Below are positions 22,773 through 35,501 of a stretch of 64,000 nt of DNA, piece after piece. A program made the translations under genes and the position numbers. Each line of letters begins with the position of its first letter. Positions within the stretch are counted from its first letter, which is position 1. The notes under the pieces were generated by a model. That model made no database searches and was not told where the DNA came from. It saw only the letters and a list, made by a program, of their open reading frames with translations. Origin of the DNA: Haemonchus contortus (taxonomy: Eukaryota > Nematoda > Chromadorea > Rhabditida > Trichostrongylidae); assembly GCA_000469685.2 (NCBI GenBank), contig LS997565.1:8567005-8631004 (forward strand), given 5' to 3'.

Positions 22773-24145
22773 CAATACATACTCCTGCTATTACTACTTT
22801 CGAACTACTTTTACTTTGTAAAAACGAGTAATTAATGATTTCTCTGGGGAATATTTTTACATCGCAATTAACTAAGTGAATGAGTTTCTTTGTAACGTTG
22901 TGACTATGTAAAGTACTCATAAATCTACTATGCTATGAGCTTCATCCTTATTATCCATGGATTTTGAGATAGCAGATGTCCTTTCAGGTAATTCCAAAGT
23001 ACAAAGTAAAAGCAAACTCCTTTTTGACAAGTACAGAAAATTGCTGAAGTATGTACCCACCACATGTGCTGCCCTTTCGCTCTTGTTCGAACTTGAAGAG
23101 CTTCAAGTGGGAGTAACGTCGGAGGACAAGAAATTGGATGCTTCTCAGACAAGGTCCCCCCCCCTCTTCCTCTTCCTGTCCCTCCTTTCCGACTCGATTT
23201 TCTTGGCGGGTTCTTGTTCTGCTCAATATGTATTCTCATCCCATTGTTAATGAGGTGGAGGCTGGTGAGTAAGGGAAATGTCAGTAGAAATAGGGTCGGA
23301 AAAAGGCCAATTTTGTCATCCTGTCTTTCCTGCCCTTCACTTATTCCATTGTACATCTGAGAAGAAACTCTTCTGATCCCTCTTTTCAAAACCACTGACA
23401 TTTTTCTCTTTTGAACGAAGTCTATGAAGTTTCCTTTCCCTTCAATCGCTTCTTCAAAATTTCAATTTTCCGGGTTTTCTTCCAGAAAATACTGCATTAC
23501 TTATGTGGCACCGACGCAACTATTACTTACTGAAATTTTTTGTTAGATTGGAGGTCCCCTTCGTTACAAAGAAGACTCAGGACTCTGGGGGAAACCTTTA
23601 TTTCCTGGGATTAACATAGAGTCTGACTTTAGCTCTTTCGACTAGATATGGCTACCAAAGGTCTCCTACCAAATTGTAATCCTTTGCGATACCTTCGGAA
23701 AGGTAGTCGTACCTACACCAACTAACTCATGACCAACGATTTGCTCTTTGATTCCTCGTTATCGAGAAGTTGTTGACTTGCTCATCAGCTAATTACTGCT
23801 GTGTATGCCCTTTATATGCATCAAACTCCTCGCACTAAAGCTCTTTTAGCTTTCGATGCCACGAATGGATCGTCAATTTGATGGTCGCCCCGTCTTTCCT
23901 GATATCGGAAGCCTATTTACTCCATACTTTGCACACCTATGACACCCATGGTTTTTATGGGTTTCTTCAAGCCCTTTGGTGTTGATTTGTTTACGAATGA
24001 TAGTTTGGTGATCGAAAACTAGTTTCTACCGGTAATTCTGTCGAAGAAAATGAAAAATGTGGAACAGTTACCATGTTCGACTTCCAGAATATCACGGAAT
24101 GGAAGGCAGCTCCCTCGAATATACCTGGGAGGCTGTAATCATTTA
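22773..24145. other. Non-coding stretch, nothing recognised
   Basis: Overlapping open frames on both strands at 22928-23401 come from purine/pyrimidine-rich sequence and show no domain; I do not call them genes. Confidence 0.35.
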
Positions 24146-24332
24146 GTTCAACTCCATTCGACTAATCTACCGATCTTGTCGTATTCAAGGGGGCTCAAGA
24201 GCCAGAAATGTGCTTGAGATCCATTCGGGAATCCAAACAAATTTCCAACCTCAACAACTATTCAAAAGTGAACATCTCTGGTTCTCAATCTCCGACGGAG
24301 AAAGTCAGTAGATTAGTCGAATGGAGATGAAC
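24146..24332. mobile_element. Short MITE with inverted ends and TA flanks
   Basis: A 187-bp non-coding element. The ends are inverted repeats of about 28 bp with two differences (GTTCAACTCCATTCGACTAA at the left). Both sides are flanked by TA (24144-24145, 24333-24334), the target preference of Tc1/mariner transposases. The tip sequence does not match the Tc1-type element at 4834-6418, so a different transposase would have mobilised it. Confidence 0.75.
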
Positions 24333-25304
24333 TATCTGGTCCGGCAGAATTATTTGATAGGAACCACTTTTCATCCTTTGAAAAGCGGCGTGAATTGAAA
24401 AGGCATCTAGGGACTCCTTCAAAAGGCTTTGTGGATAGCGTATATCAGAATCATAGAGAATGAAATGAGATTGCTAGAGGAGAAAGATCGTAGTTCAACC
24501 CTCATCACCCGTGCTGTCGTAGGAGAACGGCTTATGGATAGACGAAAACGATGCAGGGACATCATGGAGGGGCAGAAGAGTCCTATGAGGCTACACGTTG
24601 AAATGGGGACAGGGACTATGTGATGGAGTATGTGGGGATATGTGTGAATTTTGGGATCAAGCTCAAAGTTTGGGGTTTGAACTGACCTCAGCTCGAGTCC
24701 AATCGGAAAATCCCTTGCCTTCCACACACTGAGGGGAGTGACAGTGTGCGAGTTAAGCCTAATCAGCAACTATACAATTGAATATCGAAATGCCTGTTGG
24801 CTTTTTGCCAAATGATGCCAAATGAAGTCTTAGGTGGGAATTGGTATTGGTAGGCTTGGACAAGAAGTTTTTCGTATTCACAAGATGACTCAAATCATTT
24901 GACTAACAAACTTCCCTAACGAACCCCCCCCCCCCCCCTGCCCTCTAGCTGTTCAGTCTCAATTATATTGTTGTGACACTTCAACATATCATACAGCTAA
25001 CATCATGTTTGGTGGATTTTCCGGGCGTGGTAATTCCCGCTTATTGTTGGGTCCCTGAGTTGGAGCCAAAGTGCCTCACTTCATTCTCGAAGCTGTGGCA
25101 ATGGTGTTCATGTCGCCCATATTATATTAGTTCGCATGGTGATAGAAAATGCAGAAAGTCATTCGTATCAAACAAATGCTGTATTAATTTATTCATTCGA
25201 GTTCTTCCTCTAGACAATTCAAAATAAATGGTCCCTTTTTTTGATGGCCACCTAGCGTACTTCGCCTCTGTATACCACGATTCTCCCCGTGGCACCCTAG
25301 TCAT
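24333..25304. other. Non-coding stretch with a C homopolymer
   Basis: A run of about fifteen Cs begins near 24925, a likely sequencing or assembly weak point. No gene recognised. Confidence 0.4.
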
Positions 25305-25640
25305 CCACCTGTATCACCTGCTGTCCCCTTGATCATCGATCTTCGTGAAGAAGTCTGACCATGGCGCTGGCGGCTGTCCTGGTGTTCCTCGAGCAGGTAT
25401 CAGTAACGCCTCTATTCGTCCCTGTAGCGAGCCAGGTGGTTCACTGGGTGGTCCTCACTCTAGGGACGCGGGGCCCAGCATTCCTTTCGTCCAGAGCTTT
25501 CGTGAAGGTCTGACCAGGGCGTCGTCCTGATGTTCGTTTGATATCCCGAGGGATCCAGTCCGTAGCCGCCCTGGTCCAAGGGTCACCACAGAATCCCATG
25601 TCGTTTCGATTCCTTCGCGACCGGCCATCCTGGTAATAAA
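25305..25640. repeat. Dispersed repeat R2, copy a
   Basis: Shares an ordered set of words with 56148-56280: GTATCACCTG, GTCCC, TTGATCA, AACGCCTC, GCGAGCCA, AGTGG/ACTGGGTGGT and AGCATTCCTTTCGT followed by CAGAGCTTTC. This copy is longer and contains an internal near-duplication (TTCGTGAAG...TCTGACCA at about 25350 and 25500). It is GC-richer than its surroundings. The class is unknown. Confidence 0.62.
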
Positions 25641-27837
25641 TTAAATAACTCAGAAAAAATCCTGTACAGCCTTCACGGTACAAATTGAGTTGCTACATAA
25701 AGCAGACCTTCAACAAAGCTCAAAGTTCTGAGGACCCCATAATGGTAACGTTTTCCAACTTGATAAATGCGTGTTGTTGTTGCCGGTCATTCAGTATTTT
25801 GTGATATATTGGCATGGTTTAGCCGTTACTAGCTATATATATTTTGCTAATGCCTTCAAGTGTAATCGTTTTTCTTCGTCAATGGTATATCCCTGGATTC
25901 TACGGACGTACTGGCTAGGCTTACTCGATAGCTTGCTGGCTTGGCCAACAAGAAATGGTGCAGTCTACTCGTTTATAATCGAATAATTCTAGAAAACAGG
26001 TCGACTATTTGATTACAGGCAATACATTAGATTATGGCAGGGGGAGGGGACAGGGGAGATTTTGAGCTCGCTCTCCTCAGTGTTCCGGGCAGTCTGCTTA
26101 CTGACTTACCCGAGGTCATTTGGCACTTTGCTGCCCTTGCCATGTACTGGTATTTTTTCTGGCAACTACAAACGCCACCATAATCTTTCCAAAGGATAGG
26201 GAATGGTCCTAAGGTTGCATGGGCTTGGAACCCAAAAGGAGAAATGGGCAGTATGTGGAGTTACCCCTTCTACAGGCTCACTTCACTGTCTTGGTTGATG
26301 TGGACGGTAGATTTCGTCCTTCTGGACGAGTTCCCGAACCATAGAATAATAGATCTCTTGAGAAGATTCTCTCAGAATACTCCCTCAAAAAAGAAAAGGC
26401 AAACTCCTGAGCAGGTGGAACGACGTGGAAATCGCTCGGTCGACTCATTACGCCACAACTGGATCCAATAAGTTTTCTTTTCAATTCTGCCCTCTTGTCA
26501 TAAGTCAATTTCCGATTCTTCTTTTGCCATCGTTGACTGGACTAAGTTTCCATGGTTATGGGAATGGAGACGAATGTGGTCAGCAAACGTCGTATCCACT
26601 TATATGGTCCTGCAATTGACATATTAGCAGAAGCGCAATCTGTTGTGCTGCAAGAATCTCAAAGAGCAACAATTCAGAAGAAGAGGGGTTTCCCTGACTA
26701 CCGCTGGTGCTTTCCTTGCAGTAACCGTGAAAGCTCGGGGTAATATTGAAACGCAATAATTAGGAGGAGGTCCATAGGTGGGTGGGGACAGGTTATGCAA
26801 GACAAGCTCGTTAGCTTTCAAATCAACCGTTGAAAAAAGGGTGAGGGCCGAGGGAAGCTAAGGAGTTGAGTTAGGTGTGCCGTAATTAAGGATCAGACAG
26901 AACTTTATCATGGCACAATACGACGCTCCGCCTTCAAAAGGACGAGTGGACGCCGACTGTGGATAACCTGCCACGCACGTTGTCTGTGCCGACAGGCATG
27001 GAGAAGCCGCCTTTAGGTCACGTACTCCCTCGGAATCGATTGCAAGGGCTGGGGTTTTGTATTCTCTATGAGGCCTTAAAGGTTTCTTCCTCAGTTATAA
27101 ATCGCTTGTCGCCCTTACTTAAATCGAGCCTCTGCCTTCCATTGAAGATCAGGAGAGTTTGCTAGTCAGGGAAATACCCCAGATGGATCCACGAGTTAAG
27201 ACAATCCCAGGCGAGTCAGCTTATACGTAGATGGATTTATCCACTTGCTCAAATCTCTGTGCAGTTCCCGAGTTGTTTTGCTGGAAAAAACGCGATCCGA
27301 TACGATAAAATCGGATATGGCTCTTCATTAATGGGTTAGAGTACCCTACCTTCGTCACTGCAGCTCTGTATAGCTCATCGTCTTTCTAGAATATTCTAGT
27401 AGTCTGCCTGAAGAGGGATTAAAAACCGAATTTAAGTGGCTGTCTGTGGGATAATCCCTAATCCCTTGATGCCGCTACTTTGATATTGAGCACGAACGTC
27501 ACGTTGGGTGACGGCTGGAAGTCCCGAACGACATTCCTCTCTGCGAGGTAACTATTGAAGATATACCTCGCAGCGAGACGACTGGCTAAAAATCGCTATT
27601 CTCTACTAGCGGATCGGGATCCTGAATTTTCCTGTGTACTCCTCTGTCCCCCATCCTCGCCTCACAAAGAGTCGAACGTGTTGTCGAATATTTCTCTCAT
27701 CTGTTCAAGCTTTTTTTGGTCACCTCAGAGACGTAATAGACTTGTTATTTCGAAATATTTTTCTCGATTCTGTATATGATGTTGTGGAGCTTTCTTTTCC
27801 ATTCGATAGCAAAGGATAAAGTCTCTGCCGACACTCA
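25641..27837. other. Non-coding stretch, nothing recognised
   Basis: No gene, RNA or element supported. Short overlapping frames around 26244-26743 have no recognisable domain. Confidence 0.35.
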
Positions 27838-28080
27838 ATCGCCCTTTGAGATAAGCCCAGCACTCGACTTCTATTCAGAATCGTAGTGGCGTTAGGTTTC
27901 GTATGTGGATTATAAATTGCCCAGCGGTGACTAGCCGATGTAAGAATTAAAAATTCCGTCCTCCCGGGCGAGTTTGGAACCCTTGGACCGACGCCGAAGT
28001 TGAGCGAGTACCTATCCGGGATTCGATCCCTGGACGATGCGTGTGTGAAAGTGCGCCACTTATCAACACTCTATCTCTAT
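27838..28080 (-). mobile_element. tRNA-derived SINE, copy 6
   Basis: On the minus strand a B box is well preserved (AGGGATCGAATCCCGGAT) after a head with weakened A-box region. The body includes the CGCCACTACGATTCTGAATA segment and the GTCGAGTGCTGGGC end block. It is slightly shorter than full-length copies. Confidence 0.78.
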
Positions 28081-30929
28081 CTCATAATATCAATGCAAAA
28101 TTTTGATTTCAACCATCTGTTTAAGAAAATTTCTGATGGTTTGTAAAAACGAAACCTCTCCGTAATCCCTTCAGAGGCAGTTGAGCCACTTTTGGATGGA
28201 AGGCTTCAATCTCATTGAATCTGCACCCTTTGGTTATTCCCTTGGCTGCTTTGCAACTTGCTATTATTAACTTTGTTAGAGCTAGCTGAGGTAAGGAGGT
28301 AATTGCATAACATCATTTCGAGCCACATGGCTGTTGCATAACCATCTGAAATGAGCTATAAGGTTGGAATATAAATTATTGTTTGAGATGGAAATGAAAA
28401 TTGTCAAAGAAGCGACAGCTCAGCCTAAATTATAGCTCCTTCTTGATTTCTATGTCTTCCAAGAAAGAGTTTGAGGCCCCTCTAAAAAATGCACTGGAGA
28501 CTTTGATTTCCAAAGCTGAGCGTTTTTTCGACACTCCATACCTATTATTTTTTATATGTGCTATTTATTGTCTAAAACTAAATGCAAGATGGCTCGAAGA
28601 GCTAATTTTTCTAATTTCCTCATGAAATGTATCAATAAAAATAGAAGGCAATTGGATTTGTTACCTCAGAAATTTAGAGGAACAAATTCCTCTAGTTCCG
28701 AGTTCCCTATTTGAGCGGAACGGTCAAATATTTCTAAATTTTCACTGGATTTTTAAATAAATTCCAACAGAATTACCTGGAAAACACCACAAATCTTCAT
28801 GGAAACTGGTTATGTGAGAAAAAGCAAAAATTTTTAAATGATTCCTTGATTTTCAGAATAATTTTTGTGGTCCTTTTCCCGAAGGAATCGCGGTTCATTT
28901 TACGGTGGTGTGTGATTCCCACGGGCTCATAACTGGGCGTTCGTGAGTGAGTTCAGCTCCTCAAAATGAATGAGTTATCTGATGCTCCCCTAGAGACGCA
29001 CTGTCTCGGCTTCCATCGTAGATTTTCCGTCACTGCCTGACAATCACTGCGATGCGTCGTTGGAATGGATTTAGTTCTTATCCGTAATGACGATGGGATA
29101 TAAAATATAGCCCTTCTAAGCATCGTAGATGGAATGTTAGGAGTTTTCGGGATGCCGACTGTCTCTGACGGTTCTTCTTGCCTTCTAGGTGAATTGGATT
29201 CAAAGATGTTGATTTTTTCTGTACCACCAACACCTCCTTCTGACATCAATTAAGTCTTGTAAGGCTGGGGAAGGTCTCTCGTGTAGGTAGGAGAATATTT
29301 CAGGAGGAATCATAGCTTTTTCAGTCCGAAAGCAGTTGATTTTCAGTTGTTTTGTTTATTATGAATGCTACTCTCTACACTGATGTGTTTTCTATTTTTT
29401 GCTCATTATTTTCCTAAATTGTCCATCCGTCAGTGAGTGTTGATGACGTCACGCCTTCTTTTGTTTTGTTGTTTACATTCATTTCCGTCTCGCGAACAAT
29501 GATCGCCACACAGCTCATCTCTTTGCAAAACATGATGCTGTCGAGTTGTGCTTCATTAGATAACATTCATTAACTAAGAAATCAAACACCCCAAGTTGGG
29601 GTGAGTGTGCAAACTCGTCCCCCAATCACTGCAAACTCGCAATTTCTTTTTTTTTTATAAAATAAAAAGGTGTCTAACCGAGCGATGGCCAGCTTTTTCT
29701 GGGAATATCATGAGGCTAGAAGAAACGGCAGGCGATTTTGTGATGTTTCAACAGCTACTCTAGAAGGAGAAGAGAAGGTCTGGTTGTACCATTCCTTTAC
29801 TTGCTTGCCTTGGAAGAAGATGAATCCAAATGTATGAAACCCACTACTATGAACTCATAGTTGACCAACTATGCCTTTCACTCTTTCGGAATGAGGTGGG
29901 GTTTGTGAAATAAGCGGAGCTGAGCAAGACGTCTATGTCATGATATTCTTGTGGTATTTCCTCACATCCAAAACTCAAATTAAAAATTCTTTGGCTGAGG
30001 AACTAAGCAAGATAGAAAAGGCTAGTCATAACCGTCTGGGAACCTTCTGCGTTCACACACTGGAAACGTTCACATGAGGTTTACACTTGAGTCGGTATTA
30101 AACTAGGAATATATTTGGTGAGGAAAAGGATGGGAATAGGAAGGGTCTCTTTTTAGAAAGTGTTTTTCCTGTGGACCGACTAGCTGTAGAGTTTCTTCAT
30201 AGTGAATGCCATCACGATCTCTTTGTGACTATCCATAATCATAACAGGACAAATTTTCATAACAGGCGAAATTGCTATAATGCATTCTACCAATAGGGCT
30301 TTTGAACCTCCCACTGTTGAATCCATGGATAAGAAGGAAGACTTAATTACATTTCAGCTATTTGGTGGCTTCTTCAACCAAGCAATATTGCCAGTCCATC
30401 AAATTTCTCGATTGAGGCTTCGAATATCTTTCAGTTCGCATATGCTTTTCGAAAACCTGCAATCGAATTCTATGCCGATCGATGAATCGATTTCTTTTTC
30501 TGATAAAATGGTATATTGAAATGGTATAATTTGATATTATACGGTATATTTTATTTCAAATAACTGACTTAGTCCATGTTTACTTTACGCATATGTAAAC
30601 AAGGAAGTACCCTGGAAAATGCGTCACTCACTTTTTAGGCCAAGTTATGGCCTACATGGGTTTTAGGTTACTAGTGGTGTCGTCTTCGTTAGGAACATGC
30701 TTTAAAAACCACATCGTCTTCATATGGGTTGCCTTGCGAAGTGTCTACTCTTTGGCCAAATGCCAAATGGATTAAAACTAATGCCATGAATTAATAGCCA
30801 TTCAACTAGAATCCCATCCTAAAGGTTACATTTACCCAGATTATGGGTTATATGTGATGAACCGGAGATCGTTGACAAAACCATTTGATTTTACTGTTAC
30901 TTTTACATTTGCACAGTTTAGGATAAAAG
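28081..30929. other. Non-coding stretch, nothing recognised
   Basis: AT-rich, no supported exon. TGACGTCA occurs near 29443-29450. A minus-strand open frame at 28953-29249 (98 codons) has no recognisable motif and no flanking splice pattern I trust. Confidence 0.35.
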
Positions 30930-31205
30930 TTCCTTTGATGTTGACTAATCCCATCTAGGGATCCGCCCCGCATTCGCCTTTTATTCAGAATCGTAGTGGC
31001 GTATTGAATGCGTATGTGGCCTATACAACGACATGCGGTGGCCAACCGATGTACAAGTCAGTGCTTCTTTCCTTCCAGACGAGTCTGGTACCAATTAACC
31101 GACCTCGGAAAGATAGAAGGCTCGGTTGGCCTACACGGACCGATCGATTTGGGATTCGATCCCGGTGCCATAGGAGTGATAGTGTGCAACTGCCTACTTC
31201 CACAT
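30930..31205 (-). mobile_element. tRNA-derived SINE, copy 7
   Basis: Near full-length. The minus strand shows GGGATCGAATCCCAAATCG at the B box. The body carries TTGGTACCAGACTCGTCTGG and CGCCACTACGATTCTGAAT, ending in ATGCGGGGCGGATCCC and a degenerate tail. Confidence 0.8.
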
Positions 31206-31789
31206 CTCCACAGAACAGGTCCAAAGACTCAAGGTGCTCAAGCTCCACCGAGTCCTGTCATTCAAGGTGTCCAGCGGTTATAGTGTTATGTTGTCAGCTT
31301 TCCTCGGTCACCTTATACCTTGATAGCCCTATAAATCAACAAACAGAGGAAAATAATCGTTTCTGCCTGTGAAACTGCTTCCCAATGACGGAAGTGCGCA
31401 CACCACGGAAATGTTTCGTGATATTTTGGAGACAATTATGCTTACATATCACGTTTTATGGCTAGATTTATTATAACAGCTCGAAAAGGTTCAGAACGGA
31501 TCCAATTTCCTACCGTAAGACACTCATTGCTTCATTCTACAAGTGCGTAGTTATAACTCATTATTGTACTACATTCTACGATCTAATTAACTGTAGAACA
31601 CGAGTAATTCGAGTCTGTGCTGAAATTTCCGTTCTAAAGAGTCATTTGATTCATTCAGAAAATTTACAAAACTTTTTTCAAACTCTCTCAACTTTTGTGT
31701 CTCCACTGAATACCTGGGAATAACTTTATAACTGCACAAGGCTGCGAGATAATAGAATTCAGAGTAAGTGTATAAATAGAAGGATAAAA
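31206..31789. other. Spacer, nothing recognised
   Basis: AT-rich spacer between two SINE copies. No feature supported. Confidence 0.3.
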
Positions 31790-32025
31790 AGGGTAAGGCT
31801 TTTAGGCATTAATCAAACCCGCCTGAGGGATGCGCCCCTGCATTCGACTTGAATTTAGAATCGTAGCAGCTTTTACTGATTGCTTCTGACCGACTTCTAA
31901 AGTCCAACCTATGTAGCCTACTGGTACAAGTCTAGGAGGATAGAAGGGTAGTACGAATCGACCGACCCTGAAAGGGTGGAAGGGATGGTTGGCTTAAGCC
32001 ATCCGGGATTTCAACCAGCCCAGGC
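31790..32025 (-). mobile_element. tRNA-derived SINE, copy 8 (diverged, rearranged)
   Basis: The 3' half is clear on the minus strand (GCTACGATTCTAAATTCAAG, TCGAATGCAGGGGCGC, CCCTCAGGCGGG). The middle is disrupted, and the head retains only part of the B-box region (TTGAAATCCCGGATGG). This copy looks old. Confidence 0.66.
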
Positions 32026-33247
32026 AGGGTAAGCTGTTTTCGAAGTGCAATCGAAGCTTGAGATGGAATCAGTGAGCAGCCGTTCAGGTTCTACGAAATC
32101 CATTGAGCGTTGGAGCAGCTCTCAGGGGAGGTCATGCAGGATAGGTAGCTCCCACAGGCATAGGTCACGGTTGAATGGGATAAGATTCAACCCTACACTT
32201 GATGTTACTTATTTCAGATGAGATCTTTACTAGGAAGGACCGTCGCCAGTTTTCTCGCTCTCTGGACTATAAATGGGTATTCGTGCCTATATATGGACAG
32301 TTTCAGTCGAAGCAGTGACGAGCACTCCGTGGATCGAATCCTTCCTAGGACAAACAGCCCCTTCACCTCTTCTCAGTGATTTACCCTGCTTCAGACCAAC
32401 AGTATTGTATGAAGGCGTTGACCAACCATTTGCCAGCCTACTGCATGCTCCAAGGTTCAAAATAATAACCTATTCTATTGATGCTTGCAATTCTTAGTGA
32501 ATATTGATTGTGTGGCGCATTCCCTAGGATTCGGCTCCATATGCCCTTATGGGAAAATGTTACCCTGCTAATGAATGGAGGTTTGCCCTGGTTCAGTGCT
32601 TGCGTCATTTAATTGATTTGTCCAGGAAAAAGTTCATTTGGATTAAAGCAGAGCAAAAAATAACATATGGACGAGTTAACGTCCAAATGGACGAGACCGA
32701 GCTGATTAAAAGGACATGATGGGAAATGGTAAAGGGTTTTTGCAGTTCCCTTGAGATAGTTTTTATCGATCAAACATGAGCTCGTTTACTTCCACAAAGA
32801 ACTTATTTATTGGATTTTCACCTTGTTGTCAATTTTTCTGGCCTCATAACCAGCTTGTACTTCTACTATTTCAATGTCCCTTTCTTTTCCTTTTCGCATT
32901 ACAAAAAATGCATTTTTCTGAATTTTTTAGGGATATGGCATGAATAGCATAGAAATTACATGCGAAATATTTTTGACTTTTTCTGAAATATTTGAAAGCT
33001 CTTTTTTGTGTGTCTGGTCATTTTTTTTTCTTTTTTTTTCTCATAATGCTCCCAAAAGCTCATCAAATGGTTTTAATTTGAGTGTGAAACCTAGGTTTCT
33101 CCTCGATGGACTCGAACTTCACTTTGCTTTCCTTTTCTCGTTCCTTACTCAATACTCTATCATCGTTGGACATATTTTTCACTGTCCCATAATTCTTGTT
33201 TTCTGACGGAGCCAGAGGCTCACATCAAAAACCCATGAATGTTTAGC
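32026..33247. other. Non-coding stretch, nothing recognised
   Basis: T-rich runs lie at 32998-33040. No gene or element supported. Confidence 0.35.
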
Positions 33248-33444
33248 CTGTCCCATGGGAGATATGGCAGTTTTCCAGTTATCCGCAGTAGAAGGAAGAC
33301 ATTGGGTGGACTGAGATACGATCCCTTAGAAACTCGCCAGCGAAGGCGTCTGCTTTTGGATACACTGGTGTCGGTAGTGCTTCAATTGTCTCATGGGAGA
33401 TATGCCAGTTCTCCAGTTATTCCCAGTAGAGGGAAGACAAAGGG
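33248..33444. repeat. Pair of 57-bp direct repeats
   Basis: Copies at about 33248-33304 and 33388-33444 share TGGGAGATATG.CAGTT, then CCAGTTAT and CAGTAGA.GGAAGACA, with a period of about 140 bp. Because the period is a multiple that keeps the frame open, both appear in one small ORF (33239-33601). I see no other reason to treat that ORF as a gene. Confidence 0.65.
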
Positions 33445-35390
33445 AAGGAGGGTGTTCGAGGAGGAGGGGAGTCACGGGATGAAATCGTTACCCTTCCCAC
33501 AAGTCCTTTACCTTTTCTCCATTTTCTCGACTCTTTCCTGTCCCAAATACGACTCACCCCCCACCTCCCTTACTCCCTCCCCCCGCGCCTGTCCCGACTA
33601 AAACAGTTGCTCACATGGGCTTGCTTGTGGGTACGGCTTTCTTCCCAGTAAGAGGTGTCATATGACATAGTTGAATCCTCTGATGAGCCAGCCGTACAGC
33701 AAGGTCTACCCACTTAAGCTATTAACTTTTTAACTGGTAAATGACTAGTAATTCTTCGGAGAATCATAGTTTTCGAAATAGGAATTACTCAGGTAATTGT
33801 CATATGTAGACCCTCATTTCGACTTAATAACCGATCTATTACTCAGGAAAAAAACTTATGAGTTATTCGATTAGGATGGTATCTGAATTGTAGACAATCA
33901 ACTCTGATTGTAACTCATACATAGTACAATGCCCTTTCGACTATATTTCTGGCTCTGTCCCTCCCGCTGCCCCTCCCCGTCCCCCCGTGCCCCTTTGGGT
34001 TCCACTTATTCTTCTGAGGGAAGCCTTCCGAAATAATTAATTTAAAAGCCCCTCATCTTCTTTTTCTATAGATCATCTCGTCAGCTTTGCTACATATCTA
34101 TGTATGCTTACATTCTGGGAAACTCGATGGCTGCGCCATGCACCCGAGTTGCACCCAATACCGCAGCAGTATTGCACTCCTTGACTACATAATTACATAT
34201 CTTTCCATTTGTTTATTTATTTACGCTTTGAACGCCCATCAACGTTTTCAAAAGATTCAAAACTTTGCAGAATTGCAAGCGTAAGTTGGAAAGAACAAAG
34301 CGGAGTGTAAAAAACTCGTCTGAGAAAATTCGATTTTCTCTTTTGTCAACTAGAAGGTACTCCTGATGTGATGACGAGGCTAGCCAATCTACTGAACGTT
34401 TTTTATCTCTGGAAAAAAGCCACTGCTATGAAGAGATTTCCCTGTCAGGCCCTCTCTTGACAGCTTCGCCTTTGATGTATGATCCTTCCATTTTCTGACA
34501 TTAAATTGCACCATTTTGTCTGCTGTCCAATTAGTCCGGGGGTTTTTGGACTCTATGGCTGAAGCACTTATTACTCGCCCTGTCCGTGGAGCTTTTGAGC
34601 TTCTCTCGATCACGATTATCGCTACTAGTCGACTTCTGATGATACCCACTCGTCATCGGTCATTGTTAGTGTGAAGTACAGTTCCAAACACCTCTGTGAC
34701 CCCACAAAGTGCTGAGTGCCTGGCTTATCCATTGATTTGTTGGTCGATTACGGCTTATGACGTCTGAATACATATTTCGCCGTAATGAATGTTCACCTAG
34801 ACCGACCGTTGTACTCAAATCACGTATTTCAGGTACTAATTGTGTACTGGTAATAAATAGAAGAATCCGTGGAGATTAGCTATTAATTATGCGATCAGTA
34901 TCATTATAAATCTCTCTCTTTGGTGGCATCTACATCTTTGTGACGTAGGCTCCGCCCATTGCAACGTTTATACGTCGTATCCATACACCAAGGCCACGCC
35001 CTCCGTGGAGGTCCAGCCACCCAAGCCATCCGACGACGATTGCTGGTAAACGCTCTGAAAGCACAATATTATACATAGTCTACATTTACTACATATTACT
35101 CTAACTGGCTACGGACGATCTACGTGAATCCGGACGAGTTTTCCGGTGATGTCTATTGATTACAATACACTTGAATATGTGGTCTATTCATGGCTACTCC
35201 CTATTGTGAGTTTATTTACAATGAATTTTTTATTTTTGTTTTTTTTTTCGTGATTTTCGATGATATTCTGTTGCTGGCGTAGTATGTATGACAACGGAAT
35301 CTGTTTGTTTCTTTTCGTAAGCGACGAGCGTTTGATCGGTTTTCGAGCCGTTACTAGTAATACTATTTAAGGACGGGGGCCGAAATCGGT
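33445..35390. other. Non-coding stretch with a GC-rich island
   Basis: The block 34920-35060 is GC-rich against an AT-rich background. It contains GGCTCCGCCCATT and a 12-bp palindrome CCTCCGTGGAGG, which could mark a promoter or an RNA gene. Neither is established. The rest shows nothing recognisable. Confidence 0.35.
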
Positions 35391-35501
35391 AGTAATGATC
35401 TAGGTACAGCTGACTGGGAGGTTAGACTTGACCTTTGCCTGAGGCACGAGTTTCCCACTCGGTTGGCTTGTCTAGCCAGTGGTTTCTTATTCATCATTAC
35501 T
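35391..35501. ncRNA. Candidate structured RNA (four-stem fold)
   Basis: The 111-bp segment is closed by a perfect 9-bp stem, AGTAATGAT (35391-35399) with ATCATTACT (35493-35501). Inside it are ACTGG/CCAGT (35413-35417 with 35476-35480) and TAGAC/GTCTA (35423-35427 with 35470-35474). A GCC-TGA-GGC hairpin (35437-35445) and a CGAGT/ACTCG hairpin (35447-35461) lie within. The stems nest without conflict, forming a two-hairpin multiloop. The strand is unknown and no known RNA family is recognised. Confidence 0.35.
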
